NCBI GenBank assembly: GCA_035771175.1
Contig: JAYMFD010001778.1
Span: 1-64,000 of the forward strand
DNA: 64,000 nt
Reading direction: 5' to 3'
Origin: Paratinospora sagittata
Lineage: Eukaryota; Streptophyta; Magnoliopsida; Ranunculales; Menispermaceae
The position numbers were made by a program, and so were the translations under genes. Positions 38,351-52,358 of the stretch are shown in pieces (position 1 is the first letter of the stretch; each line of letters starts with the position of its first letter). A model generated the notes under the pieces. It was not told the DNA's origin. It saw only the letters and a program-made list of their open reading frames with translations, and made no database searches.

Positions 38351-41300
38351 GTGTTCGAGGCAATCGCTACCAATCAACCAGATTGCTTTCTCCACCAACT
38401 CTTTGAGCGAGACCCAATATCCTTCTAGGAAGCCCCGGAATAGATGGAACTCCGTTCCAATATCCCGGTAAATTTTTGACCCCCAAATCTCAAATTTTGG
38501 TTTAAATGAACTAAATTTACTTAGAAAATGTGTTTGAGGCAATCGCGATCAATCCACTGGATTGCTTACTCCACCTACTCTTTAAGCGAGTTTTAATATC
38601 CTTCTAGCAACCCCCCAGAATAGAAGGAACTCCGTTCGAACATCCAGATGAATTTTTGACCCCTAAATATCAAATTTTGGTTTAAATGAACTAAATTTAC
38701 TTAGAAAATGTGTTTGAGGCAATCGCGATCAATCGACCGGATTGCTTTCTCCACCTACTCTTTAAGCGAGTCCCAATATCCTTCTAGCAACCCCCCAGAA
38801 TAGATGGAACTCCATTCGAATATCCCGATGAATTTTTGACCCCTAAATATCAAATTTTGGTTTAAATGAACTAAATTTACTTAGAAAATGTGTTTGAGGC
38901 AATCGCGATCAATCCACCGGATTGCTTTCTCCACTTACTCTTTAAGCGAGTCCCAATATCCTTCTATCAACCCCCCAGAATAGATGGAACTCCATTCGAA
39001 TATCCCGATGAATTTTTGACCCCTAAATATCAAATTTTGGTTTAAATGAACTAAATTTACTTAGAAAATGTGTTTAAGGCAATCACGATCAATCCACCGG
39101 ATTGCTTTCTCCACCTACTCTTTAAGCGAGTTCCAATATCCTTCTAGCAACCCCCCAGAATAGAGGGAACTCCGTTCGAACATCCCGATGAATTTTTGAC
39201 CTCTAAATATCAAATTTTGGTTTAAATGAACTAAATTTACTTAGAAAATGTGTTCGAGGCAATCGCTACCAATCCACCAGATTGCTTTCTCCACCAACTC
39301 TTTGAGCGAGTCCCAATATCCTTCAAGGAAGCCCCGGAATAGATGGAACTCCGTTCCAATATCCCGGTAAATTTTTGACCCCCAAATCTCAAATTTTGGT
39401 TTAAATGAACTAAATTTACTTAAAAAATGTGTTTGAGGCAATCGCGATCAATCCACCGGATTGCTTTCTCCACCTACTCTTTAAGCGAGTCCCAATATCC
39501 TTCTATCAACCCCCCAGAATAGATGGAACTCCGTTCGAACATCCCGATGAATTTTTGACCCCTAAATATCAAATTTTTGTTTAAATGAACTAAATTTACT
39601 TAGAAAATGTGTTTGAGGCAATCGCGATCAATCCACCGGATTGCTTTCTCCACCTACTCTTTACGCGAGTCCCAATATCCTTCTAGCAACCCCCCAGAAT
39701 AGATGGAACTCCGTTCGAACATCCCGATGAATTTTTGACCCCTAAATATCAAATTTTGGTTTAAATGAACTAAATTTACTTAAAAAATGTGTTTGAGGCA
39801 ATCGCGATCAATCCACCGGATTGCTTTCTCCACTTACTCTTTAAGCGAGTCCCAATATCCTTCTATCAACCCCCCAGAATAGATGGAACTCCATTCGAAT
39901 ATCCCGATGAATTTTTGACCCCTAAATATCAAATTTTGGTTTAAATGAACTAAATTTACTTAGAAAATGTGTTTGAGGCAATCGCGATCAATCCACCGGA
40001 TTGCTTTCTCCACTTACTCTTTAAGCGAGTCCCAATATCCTTCTATCAACCCCCCAGAATAGATGGAACTCCATTCGAATATCCCGATGAATTTTTGACC
40101 CCTAAATATCAAATTTTGGTTTAAATGAACTAAATTTACTTAGAAAATGTGTTCGAGGCAATCGCTACCAATCCACCAGATTGCTTTCTCCACCAACTTT
40201 TTGAGCGAGTCCCAATATCCTTCTAGGAACCCCCGGAATAGATGGAACTCCATTCCAATATCCCGGTGAATTTTTGACCCCCAAATCTCAAATTTTGGTT
40301 TAAATGAACTAAATTTACTTAAAAAATGTGTTTGAGGCAATCGCGATCAATCCACCGGATTGTTTCTCCACCTACTCTTTAAGCGAGTCCCAATATCCTT
40401 CTATCAACCCCCCAGAATAGATGGAACTCCGTTCGAACATCCCGATGAATTTTTGACCCCTAAATATCAAATATTGGTTTAAATGAACTAAATTTACTTA
40501 GAAAATGTGTTCGAGGCAATCGCTACCAATCCACCAGATTGCTTTCTCCACCAACTCTTTGAGCGAGACCCAATATCGTTCTAGGAAGCCCCGGAATAGA
40601 TGGAACTCCGTTCCAATATCCCGGTGAATTTTTGACCCCCAAATCTCAAATTTTGGTTTAAATGAACTAAATTTACTTAGAAAATGTGTTTAAGGCAATC
40701 GCGATCAATCCACCGGATTGCTTTCTCCACCTACTCTTTAAGCGAGTTCCAATATCCTTCTAGCAACCCCCCAGAATAGAGGGAACTCCGTTCGAACATC
40801 CCGATGAATTTTTGACCTCTAAATATCAAATTTTGGTTTAAATGAACTAAATTTACTTAGAAAATGTGTTCGAGGCAATCGCTACCAATCCACCAGATTG
40901 CTTTCTCCACCAACTCTTTGAGCGAGACCCAATATCCTTCTAGGAAGCCCCGGAATAGATGGAACTCCGTTCCAATATCCCGGTAAATTTTTGACCCCCA
41001 AATCTCAAATTTTGGTTTAAATGAACTAAATTTACTTAGAAAATGTGTTTGAGGCAATCGCGATCAATCCACCGGATTGCTTACTCCACCTACTCTTTAA
41101 GCGAGTCCCAATATCCTTCTATCAACCCCCCAGAATAGATGGAACTCCGTTCGAACATCCCGATGAATTTTTGACCCCTAAATATCAAATTTTGGTTTAA
41201 ATGAACTAAATTTACTTAGAAAATGTGTTCGAGGCAATCGCTACCAATCAACCAGATTGCTTTCTCCACCAACTCTTTCAGCGAGACCCAATATCCCTCT

Positions 41301-41403
41301 AGGAAGCCCCGGAATAGATGGAACTCCGTTCCAATATCCCGGTAAATTTTTGACCCCCAAATCTCAAATTTTGGTTTAAATGAACTAAATTTACTTAGAA
41401 AAT

Positions 41404-42843
41404 GTGTTTGAGGCAATCGCGATCAATCCACTGGATTGCTTACTCCACCTACTCTTTAAGCGAGTTCCAATATCCTTCTAGCAACCCCCCAGAATAGAAG
41501 GAACTCCGTTCGAACACCCAGATGAATTTTTGACCCCTAAATATCAAATTTTGGTTTAAATGAACTAAATTTACTTAGAAAATGTGTTTGAGGCAATCGC
41601 GATCAATCCACCGGATTGCTTTCTCCACCTACTCTTTAAGCGAGTCCCAATATCCTTCTAGCAACCCCCCAGAATAGATGGAACTCCGTTCGAACATCCC
41701 AATGAATTTTTGACCCCTAAATATCAAATTTTGGTTTAAATGAACTAAATTTACTTAAAAAATGTGTTGGAGGCAATCGCGATCAATCCACCGTATTGCT
41801 TTCTCCACCTACTCTTTAAGCGAGTCCCAATATCCTTCTATCAACCCCCCAGAATAGAAGGAACTCCGTTCGAACATCCAGATGAATTTTTGACCCCTAA
41901 ATATCAAATTTTGGTTTAAATGAACTAAATTTATTTAGAAAATGTGTTTGAGGCAATCGCGATCAATCCACCGGATTGCTTTCTCCACCTACTATTTAAG
42001 CGAGTCCCAATATCCTTCTAGCAACCCCCCAGAATAGATGGAACTCCATTCGAATATCCCGATGAATTTTTGACCCCTAAATATCAAATTTTGGTTTAAA
42101 TGAACTAAATTTACTTAGAAAATGTGTTTGAGGCAATCGCGATCAATCCACCGGATTGCTTTCTCCACTTACTCTTTAAGCGAGTCCCAATATCCTTCTA
42201 TCAACCCCCCAGAATAGAAGGAACTCCGTTCGAACATCCAGATGAATTTTTGACCCCTAAATATCAAATTTTGGTTTAAATGAACTAAATTTACTTAGAA
42301 AATGTGTTTAAGGCAATCACGATCAATCCACCGGATTGCTTTCTCCACCTACTCTTTAAGCGAGTTCCAATATCCTTCTAGCAACCCCCCAGAATAGAGG
42401 GAACTCCGTTCGAACATCCCGATGAATTTTTGACCTCTAAATATCAAATTTTGGTTTAAATGAACTAAATTTACTTAGAAAATGTGTTTGAGGCAATCGC
42501 GATCAATCCACCGGATTGCTTTCTCCACCTACTCTTTAAGCGAGTCCCAATATCCTTCTAGCAACCCCCCAGAATAGATGGAACTCCGTTCGAACATCCC
42601 AATGAATTTTTGACCCCTAAATATCAAATTTTGGTTTAAATGAACTAAATTTACTTAAAAAATGTGTTGGAGGCAATCGCGATCAATCCACCGTATTGCT
42701 TTCTCCACCTACTCTTTAAGCGAGTCCCAATATCCTTCTATCAACCCCCCAGAATAGATGGAACTCCGTTCGAATATCCCGATGAATTTTTGACCCCTGA
42801 ATATCAAATTTTGGTTTAAATGAACTAAATTTACTTAGAAAAT
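41404..42843. repeat. Longest B-only run, 8 consecutive 180-bp B monomers
   Basis: Between A monomers at 41225 and 42844 every monomer has gcgatc or acgatc and is exactly 180 bp (8 x 180 = 1440). A 900-bp (5-mer) internal repeat is visible: ttggaggc with ccaccgtattgc occurs near 41766 and 42666. This is the longest departure from A/B alternation that I found. Confidence 0.88.
41840..42480. repeat. Block duplicated at about 44720-45360 (offset 2880 bp)
   Basis: The rare variants aaatttatttag (41927 and 44807), ctactatttaagcg (41989 and 44869), and the tttaaggcaatcacg B (42306 and 45186) recur at an offset of 2880 bp, exactly 16 x 180. Confidence 0.75.
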
Positions 42844-45800
42844 GTGTTCGAGGCAATCGCTACCAATCCACCAGATTGCTTTCTCCACCAACTTTTTGAG
42901 CGAGTCCCAATATCCTTCTAGGAACCCCCGGAATAGATGGAACTCCATTCCAATATCCCGGTGAATTTTTGACCCCCAAATCTCAAATTTTGGTTTAAAT
43001 GAACTAAATTTACTTAAAAAATGTGTTTGAGGCAATCGCGATCAATCCACCGGATTGTTTCTCCACCTACTCTTTAAGCGAGTCCCAATATCCTTCTATC
43101 AACCCCCCAGAATAGATGGAACTCCGTTCGAACATCCCGATGAATTTTTGACCCCTAAATATCAAATATTGGTTTAAATGAACTAAATTTACTTAGAAAA
43201 TGTGTTCGAGGCAATCGCTACCAATCCACCAGATTGCTTTCTCCACCAACTCTTTGAGCGAGACCCAATATCCTTCTAGGAAGCCCCGGAATAGATGGAA
43301 CTCCGTTCCAATATCCCGGTGAATTTTTGACCCCCAAATCTCAAATTTTGGTTTAAATGAACTAAATTTACTTAGAAAATGTGTTTAAGGCAATCGCTAC
43401 CAATCCACCAGATTGCTTTCTCCACCAACTCTTTGAGCGAGACCCAATATCCTTCTAGGAAGCCCCGGAATAGATGGAACTCCGTTCCAATATCCCGGTG
43501 AATTTTTGACCCCCAAATCTCAAATTTTGGTTTAAATGAACTAAATTTACTTAGAAAATGTGTTTAAGGCAATCGCGATCAATCCACCGGATTGCTTTCT
43601 CCACCTACTCTTTAAGCGAGTTCCAATATCCTTCTAGCAACCCCCCAGAATAGAGGGAACTCCGTTCGAACATCCCGATGAATTTTTGACCTCTAAATAT
43701 CAAATTTTGGTTTAAATGAACTAAATTTACTTAGAAAATGTGTTCGAGGCAATCGCTACCAATCCACCAGATTGCTTTCTCCACCAACTCTTTGAGCGAG
43801 ACCCAATATCCTTCTAGGAAGCCCCGGAATAGATGGAACTCCGTTCCAATATCCCGGTAAATTTTTGACCCCCAAATCTCAAATTTTGGTTTAAATGAAC
43901 TAAATTTACTTAGAAAATGTGTTTGAGGCAATCGCGATCAATCCACCGGATTGCTTACTCCACCTACTCTTTAAGCGAGTCCCAATATCCTTCTATCAAC
44001 CCCCCAGAATAGATGGAACTCCGTTCGAACATCCCGATGAATTTTTGACCCCTAAATATCAAATTTTGGTTTAAATGAACTAAATTTACTTAGAAAATGT
44101 GTTCGAGGCAATCGCTACCAATCCACCAGATTGCTTTCTCCACCAACTCTTTGAGCGAGACCCAATATCCTTCTAGGAAGCCCCGGAATAGATGGAACTC
44201 CGTTCCAATATCCCGGTAAATTTTTGACCCCCAAATCTCAAATTTTGGTTTAAATGAACTAAATTTACTTAGAAAATGTGTTTGAGGCAATCGCGATCAA
44301 TCCACCGGATTGCTTACTCCACCTACTCTTTAAGCGAGTCCCAATATCCTTCTATCAACCCCCCAGAATAGATGGAACTCCGTTCGAACATCCCGATGAA
44401 TTTTTGACCCCTAAATATCAAATTTTGGTTTAAATGAACTAAATTTACTTAGAAAATGTGTTCGAGGCAATCGCTACCAATCCACCAGATTGCTTTCTCC
44501 ACCAACTCTTTGAGCGAGACCCAATATCCTTCTAGGAAGCCCCGGAATAGATGGAACTCCGTTCCAATATCCCGGTAAATTTTTGACCCCCAAATCTCAA
44601 ATTTTGGTTTAAATGAACTAAATTTACTTAAAAAATGTGTTTGAGGCAATCGCGATCAATCCACCGGATTGTTTCTCCACCTACTCTTTAAGCGAGTCCC
44701 AATATCCTTCTATCAACCCCCCAGAATAGAAGGAACTCCGTTCGAACATCCAGATGAATTTTTGACCCCTAAATATCAAATTTTGGTTTAAATGAACTAA
44801 ATTTATTTAGAAAATGTGTTTGAGGCAATCGCGATCAATCCACCGGATTGCTTTCTCCACCTACTATTTAAGCGAGTCCCAATATCCTTCTAGCAACCCC
44901 CCAGAATAGATGGAACTCCATTCGAATATCCCGATGAATTTTTGACCCCTAAATATCAAATTTTGGTTTAAATGAACTAAATTTACTTAGAAAATGTGTT
45001 TGAGGCAATCGCGATCAATCCACCGGATTGCTTTCTCCACTTACTCTTTAAGCGAGTCCCAATATCCTTCTATCAACCCCCCAGAATAGAAGGAACTCCG
45101 TTCGAACATCCAGATGAATTTTTGACCCCTAAATATCAAATTTTGGTTTAAATGAACTAAATTTACTTAGAAAATGTGTTTAAGGCAATCACGATCAATC
45201 CACCGGATTGCTTTCTCCACCTACTCTTTAAGCGAGTTCCAATATCCTTCTAGCAACCCCCCAGAATAGAGGGAACTCCGTTCGAACATCCCGATGAATT
45301 TTTGACCTCTAAATATCAAATTTTGGTTTAAATGAACTAAATTTACTTAGAAAATGTCTTCGAGGCAATCGCTACCAATCCACCAGATTGCTTTCTCCAC
45401 CAACTCTTTGAGCGAGTCCCAATATCCTTCAAGGAAGCCCCGGAATAGATGGAACTCCGTTCCAATATCCCGGTAAATTTTTGACCCCTAAATCTCAAAT
45501 TTTGGTTTAAATGAACTAAATTTACTTAAAAAATGTGTTTGAGGCAATCGCGATCAATCCACCGGATTGCTTTCTCCACTTACTCTTTAAGCGAGTCCCA
45601 ATATCCTTCTATCAACCCCCCAGAATAGATGGAACTCCATTCGAATATCCCGATGAATTTTTGACCCCTAAATATCAAATTTTGGTTTAAATGAACTAAA
45701 TTTACTTAGAAAATGTGTTTGAGGCAATCGCGATCAATCCACCGGATTGCTTTCTCCACTTACTCTTTAAGCGAGTCCCAATATCCTTCTATCAACCCCC

Positions 45801-45894
45801 CAGAATAGATGGAACTCCATTCGAATATCCCGATGAATTTTTGACCCCTAAATATCAAATTTTGGTTTAAATGAACTAAATTTACTTAGAAAAT
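42844..45894. repeat. Right-domain unit, 17-mer (3051 bp)
   Basis: Right-domain units are defined by the A variant with ccaactttttgagcg, ctaggaacccccgg and actccattcc, followed by a short B (ggattgtttctcc) and an aaatattgg B. This unit contains the A-A pair at 43202, three successive gagaccc A / ttactcc B dimers at 43740-44640, and the 2880-bp-offset block. Confidence 0.75.
43202..43559. repeat. A-A adjacent monomers, second with tttaagg
   Basis: A (43202-43380) is followed by another A (43381-43559) that begins with the tttaaggcaatc start usually found on B monomers in this domain. The second is otherwise a duplicate of the first, so a crossover between the start of a B and the body of an A is the simplest explanation. 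Confidence 0.8.
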
Positions 45895-48407
45895 GTGTTC
45901 GAGGCAATCGCTACCAATCCACCAGATTGCTTTCTCCACCAACTTTTTGAGCGAGTCCCAATATCCTTCTAGGAACCCCCGGAATAGATGGAACTCCATT
46001 CCAATATCCCGGTGAATTTTTGACCCCCAAATCTCAAATTTTGGTTTAAATGAACTAAATTTACTTAAAAAATGTGTTTGAGGCAATCGCGATCAATCCA
46101 CCGGATTGTTTCTCCACCTACTCTTTAAGCGAGTCCCAATATCCTTCTATCAACCCCCCAGAATAGATGGAACTCCGTTCGAACATCCCGATGAATTTTT
46201 GACCCCTAAATATCAAATATTGGTTTAAATGAACTAAATTTACTTAGAAATTGTGTTCGAGGCAATCGCTACCAATCCACCTGATTGCTTTCTCCACCAA
46301 CTCTTTGAGCGAGACCCAATATCCTTCTAGGAAGCCCCGGAATAGATGGAACTCCGTTCCAATATCCCGGTGAATTTTTGACCCCCAAATCTCAAATTTT
46401 GGTTTAAATGAACTAAATTTACTTAGAAAATGTGTTTGAGGCAATCGCGATCAATCCACCGGATTGCTTTCTCCACCTACTCTTTAAGCGAGTTCCAATA
46501 TCCTTCTAGCAACCCCCCAGAATAGAGGGAACTCCGTTCGAACATCCCGATGAATTTTTGACCTCTAAATATCAAATTTTGGTTTAAATGAACTAAATTT
46601 ACTTAGAAAATGTGTTCGAGGCAATCGCTACCAATCCACCAGATTGCTTTCTCCACCAACTCTTTGAGCGAGACCCAATATCCTTCTAGGAAGCCCCGGA
46701 ATAGATGGAACTCCGTTCCAATATCCCGGTAAATTTTTGACCCCCAAATCTCAAATTTTGGTTTAAATGAACTAAATTTACTTAGAAAATGTGTTTGAGG
46801 CAATCGCGATCAATCCACCGGATTGCTTACTCCACCTACTCTTTAAGCGAGTCCCAATATCCTTCTATCAACCTCCCAGAATAGATGGAACTCCGTTCGA
46901 ACATCCCGATGAATTTTTGACCCCTAAATATCAAATTTTGGTTTAAATGAACTAAATTTACTTAGAAAATGTGTTCGAGGCAATCGCTACCAATCCAACA
47001 GATTGCTTTCTCCACCAACTCTTTGAGCGAGACCCAATATCCTTCTAGGAAGCCCCGGAATAGATGGAACTCCGTTCCAATATCCCGGTGAATTTTTGAC
47101 CCCCAAATCTCAAATTTTGGTTTAAATGAACTAAATTTACATAGAAAATGTGTTTGAGGCAATCGCGATCAATCCACCGGATTGCTTTCTCCACCTACTC
47201 TTTAAGCGAGTTCCAATATCCTTCTAGCAACCCCCCAGAATAGAGGGAACTCCGTTCGAACATCCCGATGAATTTTTGACCCCTAAATATCAAATTTTGG
47301 TTTAAATGAACTAAATTTACTTAGAAAATGTGTTCGAGGCAATCGCTACCAATCAACCAGATTGCTTTCTCCACCAACTCTTTGAGCGAGACCCAATATC
47401 CTTCTAGGAAGCCCCGGAATAGATGGAACTCCGTTCCAATATCCTAGTAAATTTTTGACCCCCAAATCTCAAATTTTGGTTTAAATGAACTAAATTTACT
47501 TAGAAAATGTGTTTGAGGCAATCGCGATCAATCCACTGGATTGCTTACTCCACCTACTCTTTAAGCGAGTTCCAATATCCTTCTAGCAACCCCCCAGAAT
47601 AGAAGGAACTCCGTTCGAACATCCAGATGAATTTTTGACCCCTAAATATCAAATTTTGGTTTAAATGAACTAAATTTACTTAGAAAATGTGTTTGAGGCA
47701 ATCGCGATCAATCCACCGGATTGGTTTCTCCACCTACTCTTTAAGCGAGTCCCAATATCCTTCTAGCAACCCCCCAGAATAGATGGAACTCCGTTCGAAC
47801 ATCCCAATGAATTTTTGACCCCTAAATATCAAATTTTGGTTTAAATGAACTAAATTTACTTAAAAAATGTGTTGGAGGCAATCGCGATCAATCCACCGTA
47901 TTGCTTTCTCCACCTACTCTTTAAGCGAGTCCCAATATCCTTCTATCAACCCCCCAGAATAGATGGAACTCCGTTCGAATATCCCGATGAATTTTTGACC
48001 CCTGAATATCAAATTTTGGTTTAAATGAACTAAATTTACTTAGAAAATGTGTTTGAGGCAATCGCTACCAATCCACCAGATTGCTTTCTCCACCAACTCT
48101 TTGAGCGAGTCCCAATATCCTTCAAGGAAGCCCCGGAATAGATGGAACTCCGTTCCAATATCCCGGTAAATTTTTGACCCCCAAATCTCAAATTTTGGTT
48201 TAAATGAACTAAATTTACTTAGAAAATGTGTTTGAGGCAATCGCGATCAATCCACCGGATTGCTTTCTCCACTTACTCTTTAAGCGAGTCCCAATATCCT
48301 TCTATCAACCCCCCAGAATAGATGGAACTCCATTCGAATATCCCGATGAATTTTTGACCCCTAAATATCAAATTTTGGTTTAAATGAACTAAATTTACTT
48401 AGAAAAT
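45895..48407. repeat. Right-domain unit, 14-mer (2513 bp)
   Basis: The unit starts with the ctttttgagcg A. It contains the tttacatagaaaat variant (47139), shared with 36544 and 53244, and an aatcaacc A at 47330. Bases 46971 to about 49660 are collinear with 53076 to about 55770 at an offset of 6105 bp (34 monomers). Confidence 0.75.
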
Positions 48408-50742
48408 GTGTTCGAGGCAATCGCTACCAATCCACCAGATTGCTTTCTCCACCAACTTTTTGAGCGAGTCCCAATATCCTTCTAGGAACCCCCGGAATAG
48501 ATGGAACTCCATTCCAATATCCCGGTGAATTTTTGACCCCCAAATCTCAAATTTTGGTTTAAATGAACTAAATTTACTTAAAAAATGTGTTTGAGGCAAT
48601 CGCGATCAATCCACCGGATTGTTTCTCCACCTACTCTTTAAGCGAGTCCCAATATCCTTCTATCAACCCCCCAGAATAGATGGAACTCCGTTCGAACATC
48701 CCGATGAATTTTTGACCCCTAAATATCAAATATTGGTTTAAATGAACTAAATTTACTTAGAAAATGTGTTCGAGGCAATCGCTACCAATCCACCAGATTG
48801 CTTTCTCCACCAACTCTTTGAGCGAGACCCAATATCCTTCTAGGAAGCCCCGGAATAGATGGAACTCCGTTCCAATATCCCGGTGAATTTTTGACCCCCA
48901 AATCTCAAATTTTGGTTTAAATGAACTAAATTTACTTAGAAAATGTGTTTAAGGCAATCGCGATCAATCCACCGGATTGCTTTCTCCACCTACTCTTTAA
49001 GCGAGTTCCAATATCCTTCTAGCAACCCCCCAGAATAGAGGGAACTCCGTTCGAACATCCCGATGAATTTTTGACCTCTAAATATCAAATTTTGGTTTAA
49101 CTGAACTAAATTTACTTAGAAAATGTGTTCGAGGCAATCGCTACCAATCCACCAGATTGCTTTCTCCACCAACTCTTTGAGCGAGTCCCAATATCCTTCA
49201 AGGAAGCCCCGGAATAGATGGAACTCCGTTCCAATATCCCGGTAAATTTTTGACCCCCAAATCTCAAATTTTGGTTTAAATGAACTAAATTTACTTAAAA
49301 AATGTGTTTGAGGCAATCGCGATCAATCCACCGGATTGCTTTCTCCACCTACTCTTTAAGCGAGTCCCAATATCCTTCTATCAACCCCCCAGAATAGATG
49401 GAACTCGTTCGAACATCCCGATGAATTTTTGACCCCTGAATATCAAATTTTTGTTTAAATGAACTAAATTTACTTAGAAAATGTGTTTGAGGCAATCGCG
49501 ATCAATCCACCGGATTGCTTTCTCCACCTACTCTTTACGCGAGTCCCAATATCCTTCTAGCAACCCCCCAGAATAGATGGAACTCCGTTCGAACATCCCG
49601 ATGAATTTTTGACCCCTAAATATCAAATTTTGGTTTAAATGAACTAAATTTACTTAAAAAATGTGTTTGAGGCAATCGCGATCAATCCACCGGATTGCTT
49701 TCTCCACCAACTCTTTGAGCGAAACCCAATATCCTTCTAGGAAGCCCCGGAATAGATGGAACTCCGTTCCAATATCCCGGTGAATTTTTGACCCCCAAAT
49801 CTCAAATTTTGGTTTATAAAATGAACTAAATTTACTTAGAAAATGTGTTTAAGGCAATCGCGATCAATCCACCGGATTGCTTTCTCCACCTACTCTTTAA
49901 GCGAGTTCCAATATCCTTCTAGCAACCCCCCAGAATAGAGGGAACTCCGTTCGAACATCCCGATGAATTTTTGACCTCTAAATATCAAATTTTGGTTTAA
50001 CTGAACTAAATTTACTTAGAAAATGTGTTCGAGGCAATCGCTACCAATCCACCAGATTGCTTTCTCCACCAACTCTTTGAGCGAGTCCCAATATCCTTCA
50101 AGGAAGCCCCGGAATAGATGGAACTCCGTTCCAATATCCCGGTAAATTTTTGACCCCCAAATCTCAAATTTTGGTTTAAATGAACTAAATTTACTTAAAA
50201 AATGTGTTGGAGGCAATCGCGATCAATCCACCGTATTGCTTTCTCCACCTACTCTTTAAGCGAGTCCCAATATCCTTCTATCAACCCCCCAGAATAGATG
50301 GAACTCCGTTCGAATATCCCGATGAATTTTTGACCCCTGAATATCAAATTTTGGTTTAAATGAACTAAATTTACTTAGAAAATGTGTTTGAGGCAATCGC
50401 TACCAATCCACCAGATTGCTTTCTCCACCAACTCTTTGAGCGAGTCCCAATATCCTTCAAGGAAGCCCCGGAATAGATGGAACTCCGTTCCAATATCCCG
50501 GTAAATTTTTGACCCCCAAATCTCAAATTTTGGTTTAAATGAACTAAATTTACTTAGAAAATGTGTTTGAGGCAATCGCGATCAATCCACCGGATTGCTT
50601 TCTCCACTTACTCTTTAAGCGAGTCCCAATATCCTTCTATCAACCCCCCAGAATAGATGGAACTCCATTCGAATATCCCGATGAATTTTTGACCCCTAAA
50701 TATCAAATTTTGGTTTAAATGAACTAAATTTACTTAGAAAAT
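48408..50742. repeat. Right-domain unit, 13-mer (2335 bp)
   Basis: The first part (48408 to about 49650) is repeated at 50743 onward (offset 2335 bp), including gtttaactgaac (49097 and 51432) and cccctgaatatc with tttttgttt. Inside the unit a 5-mer (900 bp) repeat links 49125 and 50025, with a chimeric monomer between them. Confidence 0.75.
49663..49844 (+). repeat. Chimeric B-to-A monomer with 3-nt insertion (182 bp)
   Basis: The monomer starts as B (gcgatc, ccaccggattgc) and switches to A at ctttctccacc (ccaactctttgagcg, gccccgg, gttccaat). It also has gaaaccc instead of gagaccc and gtttataaaatgaac instead of gtttaaatgaac, a 3-nt insertion I saw nowhere else. Confidence 0.85.
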
Positions 50743-52358
50743 GTGTTCGAGGCAATCGCTACCAATCCACCAGATTGCTTTCTCCACCAACTTTTTGAGC
50801 GAGTCCCAATATCCTTCTAGGAACCCCCGGAATAGATGGAACTCCATTCCAATATCCCGGTGAATTTTTGACCCCCAAATCTCAAATTTTGGTTTAAATG
50901 AACTAAATTTACTTAAAAAATGTGTTTGAGGCAATCGCGATCAATCCACCGGATTGTTTCTCCACCTACTCTTTAAGCGAGTCCCAATATCCTTCTATCA
51001 ACCCCCCAGAATAGATGGAACTCCGTTCGAACATCCCGATGAATTTTTGACCCCTAAATATCAAATATTGGTTTAAATGAACTAAATTTACTTAGAAAAT
51101 GTGTTCGAGGCAATCGCTACCAATCCACCAGATTGCTTTCTCCACCAACTCTTTGAGCGAGACCCAATATCCTTCTAGGAAGCCCCGGAATAGATGGAAC
51201 TCCGTTCCAATATCCCGGTGAATTTTTGACCCCCAAATCTCAAATTTTGGTTTAAATGAACTAAATTTACTTAGAAAATGTGTTTAAGGCAATCGCGATC
51301 AATCCACCGGATTGCTTTCTCCACCTACTCTTTAAGCGAGTTCCAATATCCTTCTAGCAACCCCCCAGAATAGAGGGAACTCCGTTCGAACATCCCGATG
51401 AATTTTTGACCTCTAAATATCAAATTTTGGTTTAACTGAACTAAATTTACTTAGAAAATGTGTTCGAGGCAATCGCTACCAATCCACCAGATTGCTTTCT
51501 CCACCAACTCTTTGAGCGAGTCCCAATATCCTTCAAGGAAGCCCCGGAATAGATGGAACTCCGTTCCAATATCCCGGTAAATTTTTGACCCCCAAATCTC
51601 AAATTTTGGTTTAAATGAACTAAATTTACTTAAAAAATGTGTTTGAGGCAATCGCGATCAATCCACCGGATTGCTTTCTCCACCTACTCTTTAAGCGAGT
51701 CCCAATATCCTTCTATCAACCCCCCAGAATAGATGGAACTCCGTTCGAACATCCCGATGAATTTTTGACCCCTGAATATCAAATTTTTGTTTAAATGAAC
51801 TAAATTTACTTAGAAAATGTGTTTGAGGCAATCGCGATCAATCCACCGGATTGCTTTCTCCACCTACTCTTTACGCGAGTCCCAATATCCTTCTAGCAAC
51901 CCCCCAGAATAGATGGAACTCCGTTCGAACATCCCGATGAATTTTTGACCCCTAAATATCAAATTTTGGTTTAAATGAACTAAATTTACTTAAAAAATGT
52001 GTTTGAGGCAATCGCGATCAATCCACCGGATTGCTTTCTCCACTTACTCTTTAAGCGAGTCCCAATATCCTTCTATCAACCCCCCAGAATAGATGGAACT
52101 CCATTCGAATATCCCGATGAATTTTTGACCCCTAAATATCAAATTTTGGTTTAAATGAACTAAATTTACTTAGAAAATGTGTTTGAGGCAATCGCGATCA
52201 ATCCACCGGATTGCTTTCTCCACTTACTCTTTAAGCGAGTCCCAATATCCTTCTATCAACCCCCCAGAATAGATGGAACTCCATTCGAATATCCCGATGA
52301 ATTTTTGACCCCTAAATATCAAATTTTGGTTTAAATGAACTAAATTTACTTAGAAAAT
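50743..52358. repeat. Right-domain 9-mer unit, copy 1 (1616 bp)
   Basis: This is the shortest right-domain unit: ctttttgagcg A, short B, gagaccc A, tttaagg B, caaggaag A, then four B monomers. It is closely matched by 54513-56128. Private differences are gtttaactgaac and cccctgaat here, and ttttaacccc there (about 55534). Confidence 0.75.
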
